Source: Alopecurus myosuroides (lineage: Eukaryota; Streptophyta; Magnoliopsida; Poales; Poaceae). From it: a stretch of 64,000 bases of DNA. The stretch is taken from assembly GCA_028641055.1 (NCBI GenBank), contig CM054062.1, positions 16,239,639 to 16,303,638 of the forward strand, given 5' to 3'. This document shows, one piece after another, positions 1 to 12,300 of the stretch. Every line of letters begins with the position of its first letter. The first letter of the stretch is position 1. The translations under genes and the position numbers were made by a program. The notes beneath the pieces are model-generated. The model had not been told where the DNA came from. It saw only the letters and a program-made list of their open reading frames with translations, and ran no database searches.

Positions 1-1160
1 AGATTGGCCAGACCACCGCCATGCACACACATCGCCAGCCCCACGCGCCCGGCAATCTGAGGCCACCGGACGAAACAAGGCGTCAGGACCCAGTTCCGCC
101 TCCCGGAGAGCCACCTCCTAGCTAGGTGTGAAGAAGAGGACCACCTCCCGAAGCCGCCGCCCCAGCATTCGGGCACCATGTCAAGCTGCCGACGGGTACC
201 CACCAAGGCTCAGCCGATGACCGTCTAGGAGAACGACTATCATCGAAGCCGTTGGAACTCGGCGACCGAGCCCAAACCCCCGTACGCAGCCACACCTAGG
301 CTCCCCGACGCGCCGACGAGGACCGCCGATGTACGGATCATCACCACTACCCGCGATATTTTCGAAAGGCAGATTGAATTCGGCCAGCCGCAAACCATGG
401 ATGAGCGACCACACCTGCCACCACCGCCGACCATCACCCACCCGCTAGAGTTGGGGCCAGATCGGCCAGTCCCGCACCCGGAGCTCCGCACCGCACAGAG
501 GCACCAATCGGACAAAGACGACACCTCCCAGCACCACGCCACCAACCCCGGCCGCCCACACAAACAACCACTCCCGCTTGACACAACCTCCGGTCCGCCA
601 CCTTCGACCGAGGAGAAGGCCGCCACCGCCATCCCGGGGCCGCCGCCCTGGCGTCCAGACGCACCACCGGCCAAGTACTGGCCCACCACATCACACGACC
701 ACCCGCGCCGCCTCAAGCCCCGAGCAGAGAAAGCAGCATGCACGCCGCACCACCTTGTGCCTCCACGAATGGCAGAGCGCACGCCATCTTGAGCAGTGGG
801 AGTGGGCGCTGCCGCCGTGCACGAGGCTTAGCCCGACGAAGCTTCCGGCGGCGACGAGAGGAGGGGGAGGCTCGGGGGCGCTTGCGCGAGTCCAATGGGA
901 CGCCCCGGCACGGCCACACGAGAGCGGGAGAGAATGAGGGACCTAGCCCGAGAACCCTTCGGGGAGAGGGAGCGGCAGCTAGCGGCGGAGGGAGTAGGCC
1001 GGAGATGAGGGAGGAGGGCGAGCGGCCCCGGTGGCGGGGAGCCTGGCGGTGGAGGCGACGCGGGGGCGGAACCCTAGCGTGTGTGTTTGCTTCTCCTCCC
1101 CAGGTGGTGTGTGGCTCTGGGGTCGTCAACTGTAGGGGCGGCGTTTCAAACCTGTTTTAG
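1..1160. other. GC-rich region, no supportable gene
   Basis: The first 1.1 kb is rich in CCG, CGG and GGCGG words and opens overlapping frames on both strands, but none shows a recognisable domain, a consistent codon pattern or a splice structure. The several 80-180 residue frames look like low-complexity by-products of GC content. It could be the 5' end of a gene cut by the window edge or captured genic DNA inside a transposon. I see nothing that decides this. Confidence 0.4.
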
Positions 1161-1413
1161 AGTGCGTATTTGTTGTGGGCAGAACATAAACCATAAATCG
1201 GCCCTTAAAACATGAATAGTTTAAATTCAAATGTTCGCGGGAGACAGATTACATACTAGTTGTTCGCGTTCATAATCGATTTGCAAGCCACAAACGGCAT
1301 TTTGCGATAAATCTAAGTACGATAAGTAAATGGCGATGGCATAACCCTAAATTGAGGCCAAAATTGGCTTACCGGAGCCCTAGGGTACGGCGGCGCCATC
1401 GTCGTACCTCGCT

Positions 1414-1962
1414 TCAGTCCTCGTTGGAGCAGAGGTTGACGTAGACGCGGTCTTGCTCGTCCTTCACGCGCTCTCAGTCCGCAAGCTTCTCTCGGTGCGC
1501 GCGCTCGACGTCGAGCCCCTATTCTAGCAGGAGGTCGTCCATCTCCACGGCCTTGCGTTGTCGCGCCTTCTCCTCTTTTGTCTTCCGCGCGATGCGCACC
1601 AGCAGTATGGCGGTGATGGTGTGGTACGTGTCGTGGGGACGAAGTCCTCCGAGCCGATGGCGCCGGAGAACAGCGTCGGTTCGCATCCCTAGATTTTGCC
1701 CTCCTCTCGCTTCGGCGCCGGCAGCGGCGTGCACGGAGATGGAGGAGTTTCCCGCCTCATAGCAGCACGCGGAGGAGCAGCTTCCCGCACCGTAGGAGAT
1801 GCCCTCCTCGAGAAACAGTCCATGGAGACGGTCAAACTCGTCGACCTCGCGCTGAAGGAGTGACTCTAGTGGAGGCAGTCCACAGTTGGTCCACCTCCTC
1901 GCGGCGTCGGTGATGACGCGGCAATTCTGTTGCTCCACCAGGTGGGCTCCGATTGCCCTCAT
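1414..1962 (-). pseudogene. decayed small coding remnant, unknown function
   Basis: A minus-strand frame opens at an ATG at 1962 and reads 147 codons to a TAG at 1519-1521. The same frame continues past that stop, meets a TGA after a further 14 codons, then runs to a final TGA at 1414-1416, ending in an acidic CSNED tail. Reading through two stops in one frame without losing the charged, arginine- and glutamate-rich character suggests a once longer protein. No domain is recognised. The visible parts are a middle segment rich in Ala, Gly and Ser and a lysine/arginine-rich C-terminal helix (KTKEEKARQRK). I infer a pseudogene of an uncharacterised grass protein, possibly carried by a transposon. 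A chance open frame in GC-rich DNA remains possible. Confidence 0.4.
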
Positions 1963-2489
1963 GGTGGAAGATTGGTGGGGTGGCGATGGATTTGGACGCC
2001 GGCGGAAAGAAATCGAAGGAGGGATTGATGGGTACGACGGGATAGGTCACACGTGGTGATCTGTATTGGGGGGTCAGGCCGGTTAAAATAGCATCTTCGC
2101 GACGCGATTTGACAGGCCCTGAAAACATTATACTGGGCATGTCTCCGATAAATGATTTGCTATGGCCAGAAAAGTGGCGTAGACTTAAGCTCGTTGGGTT
2201 TTTACAGTTTAACGTGTTTATGGTGTCTGTTAGAGATGCTCCAAGGCGTCGGGACATCGGTGTGGATATAGACTATTTGTTCTCCACGGGTAACCTCATG
2301 CGTCGTCGTCTCACTGTGAGACTCACCTATGGAGGATATTAACCTTATCATCTTGTGCCTGCCTCACGTGAGGTTTCACGTTCCTCTCCTCTTCTTCCTG
2401 TTACCGAGGGCTCGCTGGTGTCGGCGACCGCCAAGGAGCTACGATGGACAAAGAGACGATGAGACTTGAGTGTGGCAAGGGCCGACCCT
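1963..2489. other. no gene seen
   Basis: Mixed-composition sequence between the coding remnant and the LTR-like fragment. No domain, repeat or RNA gene is visible. Confidence 0.5.
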
Positions 2490-3406
2490 TGAAGGAGATA
2501 TGCCCTAGAGGATATTAATAAAGATGGTTTTATTATTATATTCCTCAGTTCATAATATGTTTTATACCATTCTATAGCTATATTAAGCGGAAACATTGAT
2601 ACATGTGTGGTATATAAATAAACAAATCCCTAGTAAGACTCTATTTAACTAGTCCATTGAGCAACAGATGGTCAAGGTTTCCTGATCACGGACATTTATG
2701 TCATTGACACTGGAGTCATATTATTGGATGAATGATGTGATGGACACATGCCCAACTTATATATATCATAATAAGACATCATGATATCATAGAGATCGTA
2801 GTACCCAAAACTCTGACCGTGAGATGATATTTAGTCACTATCTCCGATATTGCCTTGACTGCATCAACTGTCACATCGTAAGAGGGTGATCATAAAAGTG
2901 TCTATTAGGTAACCAAAGGGATACGTAGAGGCTATGCATCAAGAGCGGGATTTGTCAGTCCAGATAATAGATTGGTACTCTGGGCCCACTCGGCGATGTT
3001 GCATCAAGTAAAGCTTGGAAGCACGTGACTATGTCATGGGGGTGCAATATCGTGGTAATGAGTAGATGTGTTTGTCACTAACGAGATCGTACTAGGTATT
3101 GAGATACTGGAGAACGAATCTCAGACAAATTAAGTATCGCATGACAAAAGTAGTGGGAACTTGATGTTTAAGGTTCAAGCGACAAAAATAATCATGGATT
3201 GCACAGAGGCCATCATGGGTTTCCAGATCCTGCTATTGGTCATTGATCAGAGAGAAATATCGATCATGTCCGGAGTGATCCTGAACCGTAAGGGTGTCAC
3301 ACTTAAGGCTAAGAGACGTTAGGTTTGATTTTTCGCCAACGAGAAATAAGAGAGAAAAGAGTCGGAATAGTTCCGATATTTATTCGATGAGAGATCATAG
3401 GGCAGC
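2490..3406 (+). mobile_element. LTR-like fragment, left part (BARE/Sabrina-like opening)
   Basis: The sequence opens with TGAAGGAGATATGCCCTAGA and goes on with phrases typical of large Triticeae LTRs of the BARE/Angela/Sabrina kind (a GATACATGTGTGG box, a CTCTGGGCCCACTCGG box near 2980). I recall these from known LTRs and have not aligned them. It stops at the insertion of the minus-strand element at 3407 and appears to resume after 9885. No PBS or coding sequence follows, so it is a fragment or a solo LTR. Confidence 0.6.
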
Positions 3407-4555
3407 TGGTGGCTGACGTTGGTAAACCCCAAGAGAAAGGTTGTGAAGAGTGTAGCGGCAAGTTTTCCTTCAGAAAATAAACCTAGTTTGAATCGACGAG
3501 TAGGAGGACAAGCAAACTCTGAAGGTTGATGCAGCTGAGATGGCAGGGCGCACTACCGGTTCAGTAGCAACATGGGACCTACACAACACAATCAAATTAC
3601 TTTTCCCCAACGTAGCAGTGAGGTTGTCAATCTCACCGGTTTTGCTGAACACAAAGAGGTTAAACGTATGGTGTGAAAAACAGTAGGAACAGTACGAAAG
3701 CAGTAGTTGTTTTATCGGTATGACGAAAATGGACCGGGGTCCATAGTTCACTAGTGGTGTCTCTGTGTGAAAGATAAATAACATGTGTGGTGAACAAATT
3801 ACAACTGGGCAATTGACAGAAATGAAGGCTGCACCGTAGTGCATATGCAAGACATAAAAATTACTATGTGATTCATGCGGGCATTACAACAAAATACATA
3901 GACCGTCATCCAACTACATCTATGTCTAATAATCCACCCTCCGAATATCTTCCGAACAAACGTTAAGTATTAAGTTGCTAGCAACAGATTATCGCAGTAA
4001 GAAAAGTGTGTAATTTAAACAATGCAAACTAGGTAAACACCATTGTTTTCTCCCTAATGGCAACATCACATCCTCCATCCGTCATGTTTCTGTCACTCGA
4101 GCGCAGATGCAAAGGAGGCATGAACCCATTATCGAGCATAAATACTCCCTCTTGGAGCTACTAGCATCTACTTGGAAAAGAGCATCTACTAATAACGAAG
4201 AGCATGCAAGATCATAAATAACATATGCATGAAGATAACATGATAGATTGATAATCAGAAGACATAGCATTCAACGTTCATCATATCCCAGCAAACACAA
4301 CATGTAGCATTACATAAAGATGATCTCAATCATGTGAGGCAACTCACGAGATCTAAACATGAGGTACAAAGTGGAGAGAGCAACTTTTACGAAACTAAAA
4401 ACAACATAAAACAGGGAACTGGCTCTATGACATCTTGTCAATAGGTTAGTCCAGAAAATCGATAAAAATGGCATAAAGTGTATAGCAAACATGTGGAAAA
4501 CAATAAGAAAACAACATGGAACATCAGAAACTAAGGATAATTTTAAAACGTATCA
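3407..4555 (-). repeat. 3' LTR of element A, lacking its GC-rich middle
   Basis: Read on the minus strand the LTR starts TGATACGTTTT at 4555 and ends at 3407. Compared with the 1595-bp LTR at 45517-47111 it lacks about 440 bp corresponding roughly to 46515-46945. The flanks GAGGTACAAAGTGGAG and GAAACTAAAAACA are preserved on either side of the join near 4380. Confidence 0.75.
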
Positions 4556-7050
4556 ACATCCCCAAGCTTAGTTCATACTCGTCCTCGAGTAGGTAAATAA
4601 TAAAACCACATAATTTCTGAGATGACATGCTACCAACATAAACTTGATCATCAATAATGTAGAAGCATAAGTAAGCTGAGATCATAGAACTTAAACACAA
4701 GCATGATAAATAGAATTTTAATAATAAAGCATAGCAATCACCTTGCATCATGAGAAGTAACACAAATAAAAGATCATGAATAACAATGCAACGAAAGATA
4801 TACGTTTATTTCAAGTATAGAGAAAACATGTCAAAGTGATATTTCGCTAGTCCTTAAGAGTGGGGCAAAACATAAATGCCAGGACACCTTCAAAGTTCAT
4901 GAGGATGACTAGAACAAATAATTAGAGAACAAGCAATAACGCATCATGAATCAATTAATAATGTTTCTGGGACAAATGCACATAAAACTCAGAATGGCAA
5001 CTATGCTCTCTCAACCGTGCATAAAGTTAGAAGATGGAGACTCAACATAAAAGTAAAATAAAGACCTTTCACAGAGGGAAGCATGGATCACTCATGTGCT
5101 AGAGCTTTTATTTTATTAAACAGAGGTACAAAAAGCTTGACACTCCTCCCAACCATCTTACACAAACCATGGCTAACCGAATCCTTGGGTGCCTGCCAAC
5201 AATCACATACCGTGGAGGAGTGTCTATATTTTAAGAGAGGTGTATGCTTATGTTAGCGAATGGTAAACAGAAAATACAGTACGTCACAAGACAACTAGAC
5301 TTCACAAGAGTGGCTTCCATAGAAGCACGCATATGGGTAGAAGGCCATCCCTCTTTCTCTTTTGTTTACACAATTATGCTTTGACTGATAAATCAGGGGG
5401 AAAATAGTGAAGAGAATTTGTGTTATTAATTTGGGGCTGGGCACCCCGCCGCCAACTCTTCTATCATTGGATAAGCGGATGAAGCCACTAGTCCAGGGTG
5501 TGAAACTCCAATCAACAAGTGAGATAAAGATTCTCTATTTACGTCCTCATGAGCTAAAACAGGAGTAATTTTGAAAGTTTTAAAGGTACCACATGAGCAA
5601 TGTACTTTGGAATGGAGGTTAAATACCACATGTAGGTAGGTATGGTGTACACAGTGGGAAAACTTTGGTTTTTAAGAGTTGGATGCATGAGTAGAGCTCA
5701 TACTCAGTACAGGTGGAGGCTAGCAAAAGACTGGGAGCGACAAATCAAGAGAGCATAAGAGCCATAATCATGCATAGCGACATAATAATAATTAATAAAA
5801 GCATAAGTGGTACCACAAGTTCAAAAACTAAATGATCATGGAGGCTATTAGTGAATGGTTCATAGTCATAAAGATGGTGTGAGCATGCGCCAAGTCAACC
5901 AAATAAAACATTCAAAGGAGAACATCACAGATTTATGCTTCAATATGACAAGAACAACTCATGATTCTTTCAATGGCATATTAAACACTCTCAGCTATTT
6001 GAGGCTAATCATGCTAATAAGTAACCACAAGGCTTTAGAACTAAAATAACATCTAGCATTATATGAAAAATTCTAGCCACAGTCTATACAAGCTTCTACT
6101 TGGACCGTTAAAAATTCTACCTCAGGCAGCAGTTTCTTTTCCCAACAAGTACCATACAAAACATGCTTTAACAAAAACTCTCTAGATTCTACAGAGAGCA
6201 AATATGAGAGGACACATAACACTAATAAAACTAACAGCTCTGAACAAGATATGCAATAAAAACAAGAGCTAAACAGGAATTTTTGCAGCAACTAAAAAAA
6301 AACTAAGAATACTAGCATAGCAAGTATTCAAACGAAAAAGCGGAGCGTGTCCCTCTCCCAAAAAAAAGAATGATAGGGTCCAACTATATTATTGCATCAT
6401 GGAAAACAAGATAAAACAAAAGAAAAACAAACATACGCTCCAAGTAAACTTCATATGATGTGACCGAATAAAAATGTAGTTTCACTAGAAGTGACCTGAT
6501 AGATTGTTGATGAAGAAGGGGATGCCTTGGGCATCCCCAAGCTTAGATGCTTGAGTCTTCTAAAAATATGCTTGGATGAACCACGGGGGAATCCCCAAGC
6601 TTTGACCTTGCACTCTTCTTGATCATATATATCACCCTCTTCTCTTGACCCTTGAAAACTTCCTTCACACCACACTCAAAGAGTAATTCGCATTAGAGAG
6701 TTAGTGCAACAATTAAAAATCCATGGGTTCTGTATGGCACACGTGCTATTTATATTTTTAAACATAAGCTACAGCCACTGATGTTTCGTAAAGCAAAGAA
6801 ATCCACTTGACATCGCAAAAAAGTAAATGCAACAAAAATGGCAGAATCTGTCAAAACCAAAACAGTCTGTAAAAACGAATTTTTTCGAGACACTTACATT
6901 GCTCAGATCGAAAAACTTAAAGAACAAAAAAAGTTGCGGAATTAGCTGACGAATAAGCACAAGAAATTTCAGGTCATTCTGTTTTTTCTATGATTTATAC
7001 GATTTTTTATGGTGGATAGCAGAAATCTGTTTCCTGCGCAGAAATTCGAA
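4556..7050 (-). other. 3' non-coding domain of element A
   Basis: AT-rich sequence without long open frames, collinear with the 3' non-coding domains of the other two elements of this family. It starts next to the LTR with the polypurine-type AAGCTTGGGGATG (minus strand). It contains the paired GGGGATGCCTTGGGCATCCC-like hairpin near 6520-6545 and the TTCCTGCGCA box near 7033. The domain ends abruptly near 7050, where LTR sequence begins without PBS or coding DNA between. Confidence 0.7.
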
Positions 7051-7322
7051 AGCAATAGGTGTTTTATCAGTATGAGGAAAATGGACCGGGGTCCACAGTT
7101 CACTACTGGTGTCTCTCCGTGAAAAATAAATAACATGTGTGGTGAACATATTACAGTTGGGCAATTCACAGAAATGAAGGCCGCACCGTAGTGCATATGC
7201 AAGACATAAAGATTACTATGTGATTCATGCGGGCATTACAACAAAATACATAGACCGTCATCCAACTGCATCTATGTCTAATACTCCACCCTCCGAATAT
7301 CATCCGAACAAACGTTGGATAT

Positions 7323-8893
7323 TGATACGTCTCCAACGTATCTATAATTTCTGATGCTCCATGATCATATTATGTTAATTGCTACTTGTTTTCTCCCTTA
7401 TTTATAGCATTTTTATACGTTTTCCGCGACTAACCTATTACCAAGATGCCAAGTGCCAGTTCCCTGTTTTCTGCTGTTTTTGGTTTCAGAAAAGTTGTTC
7501 TGGAAGCATTCTCGGAATTGGACCCCACAAAGCTCGAAGTTCCTATTTTCCCCGGAAGCATCCAGAACACCGAAGAGGAGTCGAAGACGGGCAACAGGGG
7601 GCCACACCATAGGGTGGCGCGGGTCCCCCTGGCTACGCCACCTATAGGTGTGGGGCCCCTGGAGCTCCACCGCCTTTTCCCTTTCGCCTATTTAATCCCC
7701 TGGATGGAAAACCCTAAGCACCTGATAAAAAATCCCCGAAAAGTTCCGCAGCTGCCGTCACCGTCAACCCTAGATCAGGGGGGTTATGAAGCTGTTTCCG
7801 GCACCCTGCCGGAGAGGAGATCATCGCCGGAGGCTTCTACATCACCATGCCTGCCTCCGGAGTGATGCGTGAGTAGTTCATCCTTGGACTACGGGTTTGT
7901 AGCTGTAGCTAGATGGTTTCCTTCTCCTCATATGCCTCCATGTTTAGATCTCGTGAGCTGTCTATCATGATCGAGATTGATCTTATGTAATTCTATGTAC
8001 TGTGTTTGCTGGGATCCGATGAATATTGAACTTATGCCAAGTTGATTATAGTCTTTATTCGCATTTGCTATTTGTGATCTTGCATGCTTTCCATTGCTAG
8101 CGGTTTCTCTGGCCAAGTAGTTGCTAGTGACTCCAAGAGGGAGTATTTATGCTTGATAGTGGGTTCATGCCTCCTCTTCACCTTGCTCGAGTGACAGAAA
8201 CATGAAGGGGAGGATGTGCTGTTGCCATTAGGGAGAAAACAACTGTGAGAGTGTCCGCATGCATAATCATTGCTTACATTACACACTTTGTTTAATGTAG
8301 TTATCTGTTGCTTGCAACTTAATATCTGAGGGGGTTCGGATGATAACCTGAGGGTGCATTGTTAGTCATAGATGCAGATGGATGTCGGTTTATGTATATT
8401 GTTGTAATGCCCGCACTAAATATCATACTAGTCTTCATGTCATATTTTGCACTACGGTGCAACCACTATTTGTTAATTGCCTAGCTGTAATTTTTTCACC
8501 CAACATGCTATCTTTTATGGAGATACACCACTAGTGAAAATATGAATCCCGGTCCATTTTTCCACACTGTTAAACAAACCACAACTATTTCCTGCTTTCT
8601 TTACTTACTGCAAGCATACATCATTTTCCACACTATACGTCTAATCTTTGTTTTCAGCAAGACCGGTGAGATCGACAACCTCACTGTACCATTGGGACAA
8701 AGTATTTTGGTTGTGTTGTGTGCAGGTTACACGTTGTTGCTAACACCGGTGAAGCGCCAACACCACCGTCAATTGCATCAACCTTCCGATCCTGTTCCTC
8801 CTACTGGATTGATAACCTTGGTTCTTAACTGAGGGAAACTCTTGCCGCTTGCTCATCACACCCTACTCTTGCGGTTTCCAACGGTTGCCATCA
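7323..8893 (+). repeat. lone plus-strand LTR inside element A
   Basis: A complete 1571-bp LTR opens TGATACGTCTCCAACGTATC and ends GCCATCA. It has no internal domain on either side and no second copy in the same orientation within reach, so it behaves as a solo LTR. It interrupts the 5' LTR of element A. The element A LTR continues across it almost without a duplicated base (GGATAT left, TAAGTAG right), so no clear 5-bp target duplication is visible. It includes the CGCCTATTTAATCCCC TATA-like box near 7685. Confidence 0.75.
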
Positions 8894-9885
8894 TAAGTAG
8901 CAGGTATTGCAGTAAGCAAAGTGTGTAATGTAAACTAGGTAAACACCTTTTGTTTTCTCCCTAACGGCAAAAACACATCCTCCATCCATCACGTTTTTGT
9001 CGCTCGAGCATAGATGGAAAGGAGGCATGAACCCATTATCGAGCGTAAATACTACTTCCTCTTGGAGTTACTAGCATCTACTTGGCCAGAGCATCTACTA
9101 ATAACAGAGAGCATGCAAGATCACAAATAACATATGCATGAAGATAATATGATAGATTGAGAATCAAAAGACATACCATTCAACATTCATCAGATCCCAG
9201 CAAACACAACTTGTAGCATTACATAAAGATGATCTCGATCATGTGATGAAGCTCACGAGATCTAAACATGAGGTAAAAAATGGAGAGAACAACCATCTAG
9301 CTATTGCTATGGACCCGTAGTCCAGGGATGAACTACTCACGCATCACTTTAGAGGAGGGCATGGTGGTGTAGACCCCTCCGGTGATGAATTCCCCTCCCG
9401 GCAGGGTGCCTGGGAGAGCTCCAGAACCCTCCCGATCCCGAGATGATGATGACGGCGGCCTCGGGTGTTTTTCGGGACAAAGTGGTACAAATTTAGGGTT
9501 TATGTCTCGGGGGGTATAAATTGGCGAAAGGGCAAAGGCGGTGGAGGCTGAGGGGCCCCACACCACCCCATGGCGTGTCCAGGGGGCGCGCCGCCCTATG
9601 GTGTGGGCCCCTGAGGTCCCCCTCCGGGTATCTTCGAGACTCCATGGAACCTTCGGGAATTCTAAGACTTTCGGGTTTCGAATTTTCCAATTCCGAGAAT
9701 ATTTCCAGAACAACTTTTCCGAAACTAAAAACAACAGAAAACAGGGAACTGACTCTGTGGCATCTTGTCAATAGGTTAGTCCGGAAAATCGATAAAAATG
9801 ACATAAAGTGTATAGCAAACATGTGGGAAACAATAAGAAAACAACATGGAACATCAGAAATTAAGGATACGTTTATGACGTGTCA
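8894..9885 (-). repeat. 5' LTR of element A, second piece
   Basis: Continuation of the minus-strand LTR interrupted at 7322. It contains the ATACTACTTCCTCTTGG, GATCTCGATCATG and GC-rich promoter-proximal segments in the same order as the LTR at 45517-47111. It ends with GACGTGTCA at 9885, directly followed by the target duplication GCAGC. Confidence 0.75.
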
Positions 9886-10069
9886 GCAGCGAAAGGTGTT
9901 TCGATGCTGAAATAAGTTAAATAATATGTATTTATTATTAATTAGTGTAATTAATAATTAAATATTTTTATTTAATTTTTAAAAGATATTTCCCCTAAAT
10001 GGGTCTTAGTGGCAAAAAAGGCCCAATAGAGGAAACGATAGAAATGGAGGGAGAGGGGAGGAGCAATTC
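9886..10069 (+). mobile_element. LTR-like fragment, right part
   Basis: Starts with the GCAGC target duplication of element A. It then continues as AT-rich sequence and a GGGTCTTAGTGGCAAAAAAGGCCCAATAG stretch of the type found near the promoter region of large Triticeae LTRs. Probably the continuation of the fragment at 2490-3406. The right boundary is approximate. Confidence 0.4.
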
Positions 10070-11890
10070 GCATGGGACATGCCCATTTGCCACCAGATGT
10101 TGGGCCTATATTCATTTCAGGTGGAACCTTTCTTTGTCAGTTATTAGGCGTGTCCAACTAGCCAAGAGCATCCATAGGGGGCCCTGTTTCATAGAGATTT
10201 TTGCCGCGGCTTCTTGGAATATTTGGAAAATGAGGAATGATATGATATTTCAATCTTTGGCTCCCTCTTTGAGTCGATGGAAAGTCATATTTTAGATATG
10301 ATCTCTCTATTCATCAATTTCGAGTTAAGCAAGGGGTGGTGGCTTGATGTCTACGCACGCTTATATTCTTGTAGACGGTGTTGGGCCTCCAAGTGCAGAG
10401 GTTTGTAGAACAGAAGCAAGTTTACCTTAAGTGGATCACCCAAGGTTTATCGAACTCAGGGAGGTAGAGGTCAAAGATATCCCTCTCAAGCAACCCTGCA
10501 ATTAAGATACAAGAAGTCTCTTGTGTCCCCAACACACCCAATATACTTGTCAGGTATATAGGTGCACTAGTTCGGCGAAGAGATAGTGAAATGCGAGTAA
10601 TATGGATGGTTATAAGTAATAATAGCAATCTGAAATAAATATGGCAGCAAGAAAACATGTAGCAGAACATGCGTAAAACGGTGTTTCAATGCTTGGAAAC
10701 AAGGCCTAGGGATCCTAATTTCACTAGTGGACACTCTCAACAATGATCACATAATTGAATAACTAAATATCTTCTCTTCACTATGCTACTCTTAACCCTC
10801 TCCGGTTGGATAACGAACACTAATCATTGCGTAGGGCTGCAAAAGGCATTCTTTAAAGTAAGCATTCCCATGTCTAGTTAACCCCACGCTGTCACTATTA
10901 GCGGCCTAGAAGGTACTAGATAAACACCACAATTCATAGAGGAGACACACACGATGTGCACACTGTCACCTTCACACCGCGGGACAAGGTGAATCCAAAG
11001 TTCATATTAATAAAACACTTGAGTAGCACAAGATGAAGAGTAACATCTACTTATTCAACTAGATTACAAAGCTCACGATCACATATAGATCACACCATGG
11101 GAGAGAGAGATGAACCACATAGCTACCGTAGATCCCTCAGCCTCGGGGGAGAACTACTCCCTCCTCATCATAGGAGACAGCAACGGCGATGGAGATGGCG
11201 GTGGAGTCAATTGAGATGGATTCCGGGGGTACTTCCTTGTCCCGGCAGGGTGCCAGAACAGAGATCTGTCCCACGAAACTTGTCGGCAGCGGCGGTGGAG
11301 CTACGGATGTATTTTGTGGAAAAGGTCGATTATTTTGGGGTTTATGCATCAAGTAGTATATATAGGCGAAAAAGCGATGCCAGGGGGTGGCCAGGGGGCC
11401 CACACCACCTGGTGGCGCGACCAGGGGTGGTGGCGCCACCCTATGGTATGGCCACCCTGTGGCCCCCCTCTGGGGCTCTTCGGGACTTCTGGATGCTTCC
11501 GGGACTTCTAAGACTTCTGGCTTTCGAATCGTCCAATTCCGAGAATATTTGCAGAACAACTTTTCTGAAACTAAAAACATCAGAAAACAGGAAATGGCTC
11601 TATGGCATCTTGTCAATAGGTTAGTCCTAGGAAATCGATAAAAATGACATAAAGTGTAAGGAAAACATGTTGGAAACAACATGGAACATCAGAAATTAAG
11701 GATACGTTTATGACGTATCATGGCTCCCCTCCTAGATTGGACCAGACAATTAAATCATTAAGATGTTTTATCATCTAACTTTCTTGCCCCCGTGATGTAA
11801 TTGCTTAACTTTAGCTTTCTCTGTAACTCACATATTTTAATATAAAAATAACCGCAGGGACTTTCCCTATGGTAAAGGTGTCACAAAAAT
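10070..11890 (+). mobile_element. LINE 3' fragment, interrupted by a solo LTR
   Basis: The plus strand encodes a short stretch (about 10084-10295) with a cysteine-bearing CPFATRCW motif, then aromatic residues and a SWNIWKMRNDMIF segment. This matches the usual end of the zinc-binding/RT C-terminal region of plant LINE ORF2. It ends in a stop at 10293-10295. The LINE 3' flank is cut at 10344 by a solo LTR and resumes at 11726 with a non-coding tail ending in a CACAAAAA run near 11888. Only the extreme 3' end is present, consistent with 5' truncation on insertion. Confidence 0.55.
10345..11720 (-). repeat. solo LTR with intact target duplication
   Basis: In plus orientation the sequence opens TGATGTCTACGCACGC and ends GACGTATCA, the inverted form of the TGATACGTC LTR group. 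The 5-bp direct repeat TGGCT flanks it at 10340-10344 and 11721-11725. There is no internal domain, so unequal recombination between two LTRs is the simple explanation. A TATA-type CGCCTATATATAC lies on the minus strand near 11355-11367. Confidence 0.85.
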
Positions 11891-12300
11891 TCGCATGGGT
11901 CCTAGGTGTGGATTCCTCCTTGGCCGGCCAGCCATGTGGGGATTAGTCCCACATGAATAAGCCAAGGGGGTTTGCCTCCCCTCCTCCTCCTATATAAAGA
12001 GAGGCACCCCTCTCTCTTTTTGCACCAATTTTTCTCTATTTCTTCTCTTATCACGTGGTTCCTATTTTGGAGCTATGCTCGAGTCTAGATCCTCTCCACC
12101 ATACGCACACAGCCGTGTTGTGGTCTCTTCGGTCCAAATATCCAACTTCCGCTGCTTTGCTGGACCGGAGCCCGGGAGTCGTCGATTACACCGCACGTGT
12201 GTAATTTTTGCGAGGTGTTGCACTTGTGGCACTAAGTCCCATCATTTTCGACTACACGATCTTGAGGTCGGATACGTACGATTTCACCAATAACATTTGT
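11891..12300 (+). mobile_element. Copia-like LTR promoter-side fragment
   Basis: Contains the phrase CCTTGGCCGGCCAGCC, then CTCCTCCTCCTATATAAAGAG and a CTTTTTGCACC leader, as in the U3/R part of BARE-like Copia LTRs. It ends near a CACCAATAACA. No PBS or coding sequence follows, so the element is a remnant. Borders are approximate. Confidence 0.55.
11991..12000 (+). promoter_or_regulatory. TATA box of an LTR promoter
   Basis: TATATAAAGA directly follows a CTCC-rich stretch and precedes a pyrimidine-rich leader by about 15 bp. This is the canonical spacing of a plant RNA polymerase II core promoter. It belongs to the Copia-like LTR fragment, so any transcript would be retrotransposon-derived. 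Confidence 0.55.

Larger units (their letters stand above)
3407..9885 (-). mobile_element. Athila-like LTR element A, internally deleted
   Basis: Minus-strand LTR element with a 5-bp target duplication GCAGC at 3402-3406 and 9886-9890. Its 3' LTR is 3407-4555. Its 5' LTR survives in two pieces, 7051-7322 and 8894-9885, separated by a plus-strand LTR. The internal part (4556-7050) matches only the 3' non-coding domain of the related elements at 18922-21628 and 47112-49450. The gag, pol, PBS and the tail of the 5' LTR are gone. It cannot encode its own proteins. It was inserted in the LTR-like fragment that starts at 2490. Confidence 0.8.

Noticed and set aside
240..782. 180-codon minus-strand frame in the GC-rich start
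   Set aside because: Low complexity, competing frames on both strands, no domain.
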